NCBI GenBank assembly: GCA_023634235.1
Contig: JAMKCF010000008.1
Location: 13,173,676-13,237,675 of the forward strand
Length of the DNA stretch: 64,000 nucleotides
Origin: Pisaster brevispinus
Lineage: Eukaryota; Echinodermata; Asteroidea; Forcipulatida; Asteriidae
Direction: 5' to 3'
Positions 44,801-56,800 of the stretch are shown here, in pieces. The notes beneath the pieces were generated by a model, which saw only the letters and a program-made list of their open reading frames with translations, was not told the origin of the DNA and did no database searches. The translations under genes were made by a program, and so were the position numbers. Position 1 is the first letter of the stretch. Each line of letters begins with the position of its first letter.

Positions 44801-47800
44801 TTGGAGTGCCGAAGGGCACACTGACGGTTATGTCCTCTGGGAAACTGACGATGACTGGATTGATTGCATCGGCTAAGTGGGTAGTGGAGGAAAGGAAACA
44901 AACATGTTTTATATAACAATACACGGTTTAAAGTAAGCAGTGTAAAATCCTTTTTCATATTATTCTGAAGAATAAAAAATGCTGTATGTCCAGAAAATAC
45001 CTGGGCTATATGTAGACATTTTTTTCTAGAATGCCAGTAGCCCTCAAAACTGTTCACCAAGGGCAGAGGGTGTTATGTAAATAGTTTTTTGTTCTTCTGC
45101 TTTCGATGAGTATTTTTTGGTATTTGAGGCTAGATTAACAATATAACTGCCCACATTCATGATGCAGTTAACAGAAACAAGCCTGCTTTCACAGACCCTT
45201 ACTTTTAAAAAACTTATGCAGTTCAACCACTGTGGGATCAAATTTCCTAAAGCTAAATACTTTACTTGTGCTTATACACTTACGCAGTTCAACAACCGTC
45301 ACTTGGAATGTTCTTGAAACAGAGTTTCCAGTGGGATCAGTGAAGGTGTATGTGACAGGCGTTGTCTGTCCAGTGGGGAAGGAGCTTCCTGGATCTCTTG
45401 ATTTCGTTGGGAAAACAGTTCCAGAGTTGTCATTTGCAGTTGGTTCATCCCAGCTCACTGGTGTGTTTGGAGTTCCGAAGGGCACACTGACAGTTATGTC
45501 CTCTGGGAAGCTGACAATGAATGGATTGGTTGCATCAGCTGGGGAGGAAAAAAGTAGGATACTTTAAATGTACATATAATGAACCTTGCATAGGTCATAA
45601 TTACAGAAACATCAGGCACAATGTCTCATATTCATGGGACAGTTTCCTGGTTTATACCAAACACATTGTGCTTTAAATTAAAATTGGAATTTCAAAAGGC
45701 ACACTCACGGAGCACAATCACGTTCACATTGAACGATCGGGTGACAGAGTTTCCGGTTGGATCACTGAAGGTGTAGGTCACTGGGGTTGTGCCTGGTAGG
45801 AATGTGCTTCCAGACGGCCTGTCAGAGGATGGGATGACTGTACCAGAGTTGTCAGTTACTGTTGGTTCTGTCCAAGTTACTGGTACACTTGTGGTTCCAA
45901 ATGGTACAGTCCTGGTAATGTCTTCTGGGAAGGTGGACACCTGTGGTGGTATGCCATCAGCTGAGAACGGGGACAAAAAACACATCAAATGAGAAGGATA
46001 GCGGAAATCAGAGTTCTCTGATGTCTTCAGGGATCATGTCCTTAGGGAAGGTAGATACCTTTGGTGCCTCACAGTTGACTTATACCACTTCGCTTCCGAT
46101 GAACCATGACATAAGTTCGTCAAAACGAACCTATTGTGGACTTTTTGATCACCTCAGAATACCCTCAATTTTGTTGCAGGTTTACAAGAAAATCCATCAA
46201 GACAATCCTTATTTTAACATGCATAGGCAAGCACCTACAATGCTACACTTGTTTCCCCCATAAAAACAGGAACAGAACGTACTGGAATTCATGCTTGTAA
46301 TCTCCCTTTGCCTAGAGGTTATCACGAATGCCAATTCCAGACCTTCTCCCATATTTTCTTATAAATAAACAATAAATCCAGAATCAGAGTATGATGAGAA
46401 CCTTTGTCGTTTTTCCTTTTTTTTAAATCTTGGTTTCATTCTGGCAACAGTATTTACAAAAGTAAAATGTTACTCTGGAAACTCCAAAATGTTCCCAACA
46501 ACAATACCGACGCAGAGGCACAGAAACTCTGTTGGTAAACTAACCCCAAATGGCTTAAATCTTGTAAGTTCTGCTGGCTAATTGTATGGCAAAAAAAATA
46601 ACAGGGCAAGTTGAAGGGAGTGTTGGAATTGACTGATAGATTAACAAAAATTGTTTGGAGATACCAGTAGACATTGTGCTGACCTAGATTTTAAATAAGT
46701 TACACCCTGAAAGTTTCAAGGTTTGTTGCAATTTGTTCTTGTTTTATTTATTTTTACTGACATGAACTTGGTCATCTTTCTTTCTACTGGATACTTACGC
46801 AGCTCAACAACCGTCACTTGGAATGTTCTTGAAACAGAGTTTCCAGTGGGATCAGTAAAGGTGTATGTAACAGGCGTTGTCTGTCCAGTAGGGAAGGAGC
46901 TTCCTGGATCTCTTGATTTTGTTGGGAAAACAGTTCCAGAGTTGTCAAAAGCAGTCGGTTCCTCCCAGCTCACTGGTGTGTTTGGAGTTCCGAAGGGCAC
47001 ACTGATGGTTATGTCCTCTGGGAAGCTGCTGATGAATGGATTGGTTGCATCAGCTGGGGAGGAAAATGAAATAATTCATGTTTCTAGAAGTTCAAAAATG
47101 TTTATGTACATGTCGGAATAAAAATCATGTACACTTTTATAAAAGCAAACATAATAAAAGAGATAGGGCTATTTTACATTACAATACTCTATACTGTGTA
47201 CAGCAATATTGTTTCATTCAATTTAAAATGATCACTTACGTAGAACAATCACGTTCACACTGAAGGATCGAGTGACTGAATTTCCAGTAGGGTCAGTGAA
47301 GGTGTACGTCACTGGGGTGGTGCCTGGAGGGAAGGAACTTCCCGGCTGCCTGTCAGTGGTTGGGAAGACTGTCCCTGAGTTATCAGTCACTGTTGGGGTG
47401 TTCCAAGTTACAGTTGTGCTGGTGGTTCCAAATGGTACAGTCCTGGTAATGTCTTCAGGGAAGGTTGATACCTGTGGTGGTATGCCATCAGCTATGAACA
47501 GACCAAATTAGAAAATGAAACAGAATGAATTAAGAGGTAGAAACACTTGCCAATTTTTCAATAATTGATATTCCAAAGATCTCATTCCGGTTTACTTTTA
47601 AGTGCTTTAAATTGAAATACTTACGCAGCTCAACTACAGTTACTGTGAATGTCCTTGTTACTGAGTTTCCAGTGGGATCAGTGAAGGTGTATGTGACAGG
47701 CGTCGTCTGTCCAGTTGGGAAGGAGCTTCCAGGCTCTCTTGACTTAGACGGGGTGACAGATCCAGAGTTGTCAAAAGCTGTAGGTTCATTCCAGCTCACT

Positions 47801-50800
47801 GGTGTGTTTGGAGTGCCGAAGGGCACACTGACGGTTATGTCCTCTGGGAAACTGACGATGACTGGATTGATTGCATCGGCTAAGTGGGTAGTGGAGGAAA
47901 GGAAACAAACATGTTTTATATAACAATACACGGTTTAAAGTAAGCAGTGTAAAATCCTTTTTCATATTATTCTGAAGAATAAAAAATGCTGTATGTCCAG
48001 AAAATACCTGGGCTATATGTAGACATTTTTTCTAGAATGCCAGTAGTCCTCAAAACTGTTCACCAAGGGCAGAGGGTGTTATGTAAATAGTTTTTTGTTC
48101 TTCTGCTTTCGATGAGTATTTTTTGGTATTTGAGACTAGATTAACAATATAACTGCCCACATTCATGATGCAGTTAACAGAAACAAGCCTGCTTTCACAG
48201 ACCCTTACTTTTAAAAAACTTATGCAGTTCAACCACTGTGGGATCAAATTTCCTAAAGCTAAATACTTTACTTGTGCTTATACACTTACGCAGTTCAACA
48301 ACCGTCACTTGGAATGTTCTTGAAACAGAGTTTCCAGTGGGATCAGTGAAGGTGTATGTGACAGGCGTTGTCTGTCCAGTGGTGAAGGAGCTTCCTGGAT
48401 CTCTTGATTTCGTTGGGAAAACAGTTCCAGAGTTGTCATTTGCAGTTGGTTCATCCCAGCTCACTGGTGTGTTTGGAGTTCCGAAGGGCACACTGACAGT
48501 TATGTCCTCTGGGAAGCTGACAATGAATGGATTGGTTGCATCAGCTGGGGAGGAAAAAAGTAGGATACTTTAAATGTACATATAATGAACCTTGCATAGG
48601 TCAAAATTACAGAAACATCAGGCACAATGTCTCATATTCATGGGATAGTTTCCTGGTTTATACCAAACACATTGTGCTTTAAATTAAAATTGGAATTTCA
48701 AAAGGCACACTCACGGAGCACAATCACGTTCACATTGAACGATCGGGTGACAGAGTTTCCGGTTGGATCACTGAAGGTGTAGGTCACTGGGGTTGTGCCT
48801 GGTAGGAATGTGCTTCCAGACGGCCTGTCAGAGGATGGGATGACTGTACCAGAGTTGTCAGTTACTGTTGGTTCTGTCCAAGTTACTGGTACACTTGTGG
48901 TTCCAAATGGTACAGTCCTGGTAATGTCTTCTGGGAAGGTGGACACCTGTGGTGGTATGCCATCAGCTGAGAACGGGGACAAAAAACACATCAAATGAGA
49001 AGGATAGCGGAAATCAGAGTTCTCTGATGTCTTATGGGATCATGTCCAGAGGGAAGGTAGATACCTTTGGTGGCTCACAGTTGACTTATACCACTTTGCT
49101 TACGATGAACCATGACATAAGTTCGTCAAAACTGACCTATCGTGGACTTTTTGATCACCTCAGAATACCCTCAATTTTGTTGCAGGTTTACAAGAAAATC
49201 CATCAAGACAATCCTTATTTTAACATGCATAGGCAAGCACCTACAATGCTACACTTGTTTCCCCCATAAAACAGGAACAGAACGTACTGGAATTCATGCT
49301 TGTAATCTCCCTTTGCCTAGAGGTTATCACAAATGCAAATTCCAGACCTTCTCCCATATTTTCTTATAAATAAACAATAAATCCAGAATCAGAGTATGAT
49401 GAGAACCTTTGTCGTTTTTCCTTTTTTTTAAATCCTGGTTTCATTGTGGCAACAGTATTTACAAAAGAAAATGTTTACTTTCGAAACTCCAAAATGTTCC
49501 CAACAACAATACTGACGCAGAGGCACAGAAACTCTGTTGGTAAACTAACCCCAAATGGCTTAAATCTTGTAAGTTCTGCTGGCTAATTGTATGGCAAAAA
49601 AAATAACAGGGCAAGTTGAAGGGAGTGTTGGAATTGACTGATTAAAAAAAATTGTTTGGAGATACCAGTAGACATTGTGCTGACCTAGATTTTAAATAAG
49701 TTACACCCTGAAAGTTTCAAGGTTTGTTGCAATTTGTTCTTGTTTTATTTATTTTTACTGACATGAACTTGGTCATCTTTCTTATTACTGGATACTTACG
49801 CAGCTCAACAACCGTCACTTGGAATGTTCTTGAAACAGAGTTTCCAGTGGGATCAGTGAAGGTGTATGTAACAGGCGTTGTCTGTCCAGTTGGGAAGGAG
49901 CTTCCTGGATCTCTTGATTTTGTTGGGAAAACAGTTCCAGAGTTGTCAAAAGCAGTCGGTTCCTCCCAGCTCACTGGTGTGTTTGGAGTGCCGAAGGGCA
50001 CACTGACGGTTATGTCCTCTGGGAAGCTGCTGATGAATGGATTGGTTGCATCAGCTGGGGAGGAAAATTTTTTAAAAATCATGTTTCTAGAAGTTCAAAA
50101 ATGTTTATGTACATGTCGGAATAAAAATCATGTACACTTTTATAAAAGCAAACATAATAAAAGAGATAGGGCTATTTTACATTACAATACTCTATACTGT
50201 GTACAGCAATATTGTTTCATTCAATTTAAAATGCACACTTACGTAGAACAATCACGTTCACACTGAAGGATCGAGTGACTGAATTTCCAGTAGGATCAGT
50301 GAAGGTGTACGTCACTGGGGTGTTGCCTGGAGGGAAGGAACTTCCCGGCTGCCTGTCAGTGGTTGGGAAGACTGTCCCTGAGTTATCAGTCACTGTTGGG
50401 GTGTTCCAAGTAACAGGTGTGCTGGTGGTTCCAAATGGTACAGTCCTGGTAATGTCTTCAGGGAAGGTTGATACCTGTGGTGGTATGCCATCAGCTATGA
50501 ACAGACCAAATTAGAAAATGAAACAGAATTAAGAGGTAGAGCCAATTTTTCAATAATTGATATTCCAAAGATCTCATTCCGGTTTACTTTTAAGTGCTTT
50601 AAATTGAAATACTTACGCAGCTCAACTACAGTTACTGTGAAGGTCCTTGTTACTGAGTTTCCAGTGGGATCAGTGAAGGTGTATGTGACAGGCGTCGTCT
50701 GTCCAGTTGGGAAGGAGCTTCCAGGCTCTCTCGACTTAGACGGGGTGACAGATCCAGAGTTGTCAAAAGCTGTAGGTTCATTCCAGCTCACTGGTGTGTT

Positions 50801-53800
50801 TGGAGTGCCGAAGGGCACACTGACGGTTATGTCCTCTGGGAAACTGACGATGACTGGATTGATTGCATCGGCTAAGTGGGTAGTGGAGGAAAGGAAACAA
50901 ACATGTTTTATATAACAATACACGGTTTAAAGTAAGCAGTGTAAAATCCTTTTTCATATTATTCTGAAGAATAAAAAATGCTGTATGTCCAGAAAATACC
51001 TGGGCTATATGTAGACATTTTTTTCTAGAATGCCAGTAGTCCTCAAAACTGTTCACCAAGGGCAGAGGGTGTTATGTAAATAGTTTTTTGTTCTTCTGCT
51101 TTCGATGAGTATTTTTTGGTATTTGAGGCTAGATTAACAATATAACTGCCCACATTCATGATGCAGTTAACAGAAACAAGCCTGCTTTCACAGACCCTAC
51201 TTTTAAAAAACTTATGCAGTTCAACCACTGTGGGATCAAATTTCCTAAAGCTAAATACTTTACTTGTGCTTATACACTTACGCAGTTCAACAACCGTCAC
51301 TTGGAATGTTCTTGAAACAGAGTTTCCAGTGGGATCAGTGAAGGTGTATGTGACAGGCGTTGTCTGTCCAGTGGGGAAGGAGCTTCCTGGATCTCTTGAT
51401 TTCGTTGGGAAAACAGTTCCAGAGTTGTCAAAAGCAGTTGGTTCATCCCAGCTCACTGGTGTGTTTGGAGTTCCGAAGGGCACACTGACAGTTATGTCCT
51501 CTGGGAAGCTGACAATGAATGGATTGGTTGCATCAGCTGGGGAGGAAAAAAGTAGGATACTTTAAATGTACATATAATGAACCTTGTATAGGTCATAATT
51601 ACAGAAACATCAGGCACAATGTCTCATATTCATGGGACAGTTTCCTGGTTTATACCAAACACATTGTGCTTTAAATTAAAATTGAAATTTCAAAAGGCAC
51701 ACTCACGGAGCACAATCACGTTCACATTGAACGATCGGGTGACAGAGTTTCCGGTTGGATCACTGAAGGTGTAGGTCACTGGGGTTGTGCCTGGTAGGAA
51801 TGTGCTTCCAGATGGCCTGTCCGAGGATGGGATGACTGTACCAGAGTTGTCAGTTACTGTTGGTTCTGTCCAAGTTACTGGTACACTTGTGGTTCCAAAT
51901 GGTACAGTTCTGGTAACATCTTCTGGGAAGGTGGACACCTGTGGTGGTATGCCATCAGCTGAGAACGGGGACAAAAAACACATCAAATGAGAAGGATAGC
52001 GGAAATCAGAGTTCTCTGATGTCTTATGGGATCATGTCCAGAGGGAAGGTAGATACCTTTGGTGCCTCACAGTTGACTTATACCACTTCGCTTCCGATGA
52101 ACCATGACATAAGTTCGTCAAAACGAACCTATCGTGGACTTTTTGATCACCTCAGAATACCCTCAATTTTGTTGCAGGTTTACAAGAAAATCCATCAAGA
52201 CAATCCTTATTTTAACATGCATAGGCAAGCACCTACAATGCTACACTTGTTTCCCCCATAAAACAGGAACAGAACGTACTGGAATTCATGCTTGTAATCT
52301 CCCTTTGCCTAGAGGTTATCACGAATGCCAATTCCAGACCTTCTCCCATATTTTCTTATAAATAAACAATAAATCCAGAATCAGAGTATGATGAGAACCT
52401 TTGTCGTTTTTCCTTTTTTTTTAATCCTGGTTTCATTCTGGCAACAGTATTTACAAAAGAAAATGTTTACTCTGGAAACTCCAAAATGTTCCCAACAACA
52501 ATACTGACGCAGAGGCACAGAAACTGTTGGTAAACTAACCCCAAATGGCTTAAATCTTGTAAGTTCTGCTGGCTAATTGTATGGCAAAAAAAATAACAGG
52601 GCAAGTTGAAGGGAGTGTTGGAATTGACTGATAGATTAACAAAAATTGTTTGGAGATACCAGTAGACATTGTGCTGACCTAGATTTTAAATAAGTTACAC
52701 CCTGAAAGTTTCAAGGTTTGTTGCAATTTGTTCTTGTTTTATTTATTTTTACTGACATGAACTTGGTCATCTTTCTTTCTACTGGATACTTACGCAGCTC
52801 AACAACCGTCACTTGGAATGTTCTTGAAACAGAGTTTCCAGTGGGATCGGTGAAGGTGTATGTAACAGGCGTTGTCTGTCCAGTTGGGAAGGAGCTTCCT
52901 GGATCTCTTGATTTTGTTGGGAAAACAGTTCCAGAGTTGTCAAAAGCAGTCGGTTCCTCCCAGCTCACTGGTGTGTTTGGAGTGCCGAAGGGCACACTGA
53001 CGGTTATGTCCTCTGGGAAGCTGCTGATGAATGGATTGGTTGCATCAGCTGGGGAGGAAAATTTTTTAAAAATCATGTTTCTAGAAGTTCAAAAATGTTT
53101 ATGTACATGTCGGAATAAAAATCATGTACACTTTTATAAAAGCAAACATAATAAAAGAGATAGGGCTATTTTACATTACAATACTCTATACTGTGTACAG
53201 CAATATTGTTTCATTCAATTTAAAATGCACACTTACGTAGAACAATCACGTTCACACTGAAGGATCGAGTGACTGAATTTCCAGTAGGATCAGTGAAGGT
53301 GTACGTCACTGGGGTGTTGCCTGGAGGGAAGGAACTTCCCGGCTGCCTGTCAGTGGTTGGGAAGACTGTCCCTGAGTTATCAGTCACTGTTGGGGTGTTC
53401 CAAGTAACAGGTGTGCTGGTGGTTCCAAATGGTACAGTCCTGGTAATGTCTTCAGGGAAGGTTGATACCTGTGGTGGTATGCCATCAGCTATGAACAGAC
53501 CAAATTAGAAAATGAAACAGAATTAAGAGGTAGAGCCAATTTTTCAATAATTGATATTCCAAAGATCTCATTCCGGTTTACTTTTAAGTGCTTTAAATTG
53601 AAATACTTACGCAGCTCAACTACAGTTACTGTGAAGGTCCTTGTTACTGAGTTTCCAGTGGGATCAGTGAAGGTGTATGTGACAGGCGTCGTCTGTCCAG
53701 TTGGGAAGGAGCTTCCAGGCTCTCTTGACTTAGACGGGGTGACAGATCCAGAGTTGTCAAAAGCTGTAGGTTCATTCCAGCTCACTGGTGTGTTTGGAGT

Positions 53801-56800
53801 GCCGAAGGGCACACTGACGGTTATGTCCTCTGGGAAACTGACGATGACTGGATTGATTGCATCGGCTAAGTGGGTAGTGGAGGAAAGGAAACAAACATGT
53901 TTTATATAACAATACACGGTTTAAAGTAAGCAGTGTAAAATCCTTTTTCATATTATTCTGAAGAATAAAAAATGCTGTATGTCCAGAAAATACCTGGGCT
54001 ATATGTAGACATTTTTTTCTAGAATGCCAGTAGTCCTCAAAACTGTTCACCAAGGGCAGAGGGTGTTATGTAAATAGTTTTTTGTTCTTCTGCTTTCGAT
54101 GAGTATTTTTTGGTATTTGAGGCTAGAATAACAATATAACTGCCCACATTCACGATGCAGTTAACAGAAACAAGCCTGCTTTCACAGACCCTTACTTTTA
54201 AAAAACTTATGCAGTTCAACCACTGTGGGATCAAATTTCCTAAAGCTAAATACTTTACTTGTGCTTATACACTTACGCAGTTCAACAACCGTCACTTGGA
54301 ATGTTCTTGAAACAGAGTTTCCAGTGGGATCAGTGAAGGTGTATGTGACAGGCGTTGTCTGTCCAGTGGGGAAGGAGCTTCCTGGATCTCTTGATTTCGT
54401 TGGGAAAACAGTTCCAGAGTTGTCAAAAGCAGTTGGTTCATCCCAGCTCACTGGTGTGTTTGGAGTTCCGAAGGGCACACTGACAGTTATGTCCTCTGGG
54501 AAGCTGACAATGAATGGATTGGTTGCATCAGCTGGGGAGGAAAAAAGTAGGATACTTTAAATGTACATATAATGAACCTTGTATAGGTCATAATTACAGA
54601 AACATCAGGCACAATGTCTCATATTCATGGGACAGTTTCCTGGTTTATACCAAACACATTGTGCTTTAAATTAAAATTGAAATTTCAAAAGGCACACTCA
54701 CGGAGCACAATCACGTTCACATTGAACGATCGGGTGACAGAGTTTCCGGTTGGATCACTGAAGGTGTAGGTCACTGGGGTTGTGCCTGGTAGGAATGTGC
54801 TTCCAGACGGCCTGTCAGAGGATGGGATGACTGTACCAGAGTTGTCAGTCACTGTTGGCTCTGTCCAAGTTACTGGTACACTTGTGGTTCCAAATGGTAC
54901 AGTCCTGGTAATGTCTTCAGGGAAGGTGGACACCTGTGGTGGTATGCCATCAGCTATGGACAGATAATAGAATGAATTCTTGTAAAACCAGATTATGTAA
55001 AGTTTTTTCAATAATAATAATAATAACTAGTTCTGATATAGCACATTTAACAATAATGTATCAATGCGCTTTACATTAATGCCCTGTCATTGGGCCAATA
55101 GCATTCAACCTTGGGCTGCCATGGTGCTCCAAAGGTTTCTTCAAACATAATACCAACTTCTACCCTCGCAGGTACCCATTTATACCCCTGGGTGAAGAGA
55201 AGCAGTTATAGTAAAGCATCTTGCCAAGGACACAAGTGTCATGACCGGGATCCAAACCCACATCCTGATGAATTAACCACCAGAACTTGAATTTGATGCT
55301 GTAAACTGCTCAGCAATGACAACCTACAATGTCAAGTTAAATGTTAGTTGTCACAAAATTTTCTGATGATGAACTTACGCAGTTCAACAACTGTCACTTG
55401 GAATGTTCTTGAAACAGAGTTTCCAGTGGGATCAGTGAAGGTGTATGTAACAGGCGTTGTCTGTCCAGTAAGGAAGGAGCTTCCTGGATCCCTTGATTTT
55501 GTTGGGAAAACAGTTCCAGAGTTGTCAAAAGCAGTCGGTTCCTCCCAGCTCACTGGTGTGTTTGGAGTGCCGAAGGGCACACTGACGGTTATGTCCTCTG
55601 GGAAGCTGACGATGAATGGATTGGTTGCATCAGCTGGGGAGAAAATTGCAAACAGCTCTAAATACAGATGATCAATACTAAAGCATCAGTAACTATGAAA
55701 ACTATACTTGCAGACATGATTGGTAATCTTTTCATGCACGAATACATTTGGCTGAAGTCTTTCTTTGCAGGGTTTCACAACAAATTTGAAATGCACACTT
55801 ACGTAGAACAATTACGTTCACATTGAACGATCGGGTGACAGAGTTTCCGGTTGGATCACTGAAGGTGTAGGTCACTGGGGTTGTGCCTGGTAGGAATGTG
55901 CTTCCAGACGGCCTGTCAGAGGATGGGATGACTGTACCAGAGTTGTCAGTTACTGTTGGTTCTGTCCAAGTTACTGGTACACTTGTGGTTCCAAATGGTA
56001 CAGTCCTGGTAATGTCTTCTGGGAAGGTGGACACCTGTGGTGGTATGCCATCAGCTATGGACAGAAAGAAAATTTAAAAATGAGAACAGTGGAAAATAGT
56101 TGTCAGTCACTGCTGGCTCTGGTGTATATAGAATAGAAAATTCAGTCTAAGAATATGTTTTGTTCTCTCAAGAAACTTGTTCTTGTTAATTGCAATAAAT
56201 TAAATGACATCTAAATAAAGATCAACAAAAGTATTGTATATATATTCGTCAGATTTGTCTGGGTACATTTTTGTGGATACTTACGCAGCTCAACCACAGT
56301 AACTGTGAAGGTCCTTGTTACTGAGTTTCCGGCGGGATCAGTGAAGGTGTAAGTGACAGGCGTCGTCTGTCCAGTTTGGAAGGAGCTTCCAGGCTCTCTT
56401 GACTTAGATGGGGTGACAGATCCAGAGTTGTCAACAGCTGTGGGCTCATTCCAGCTCACTGGTGTGCTTGCAGTGCCAAAAGGTACTGGAACTGTGATAT
56501 CATCTGGGAAGCTGGTGATAACTGGGTTGGTGCCATCGGCTGTTGGGAATTGCGGTGGAATCAAGAGTTTATACAAGATCCATAAAAAAAATTGCCTCTT
56601 GAAATTAGTATTAGAGTTAGAAACCAAAAGAGCATTAATAGTCTTGGCCAATTTTGCTGGGGTGTGATAAAGCTTCAAGTTTTAAAAATCTTACCAAGCA
56701 TAATAACGTTGACATTGAATGTACGAGTGATGGTGTTGCCAGCTGGATCAGTGAAGGAATAGGTGACTGGGGTGGTTCCCACTGTGAAGGTACTTCCTGA

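Larger units (their letters stand above)
44233..45960 (-). repeat. 3-kb HYR unit, partial copy 4 (A-D)
   Basis: Exons A-D at 45709, 45284, 44618 and 44233. Similarity to the other units stops within exon D. Confidence 0.93.
45961..48966 (-). repeat. 3-kb HYR unit, copy 3
   Basis: Exons A-E at 48715, 48290, 47625, 47240 and 46799. Shares the longer C-D intron (AAACACTTGCC) with copy 4. Period to copy 4 is 3006-3007 bp. Confidence 0.95.
48967..51958 (-). repeat. 3-kb HYR unit, copy 2
   Basis: Exons A-E at 51707, 51282, 50617, 50243 and 49800. Shares the short C-D intron deletion (AAGAGGTAGAGCCAATTT) with copy 1. Private changes include a small deletion near 49640. Confidence 0.95.
51959..54953 (-). 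repeat. 3-kb HYR unit, copy 1
   Basis: Exons A-E (54702, 54277, 53611, 53237, 52794) and a spacer. The period to copy 2 is 2994-2995 bp at all five exons. The 5' part of exon A and the intron before it differ from the other copies, so the duplication boundary is inside exon A. Confidence 0.95.
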
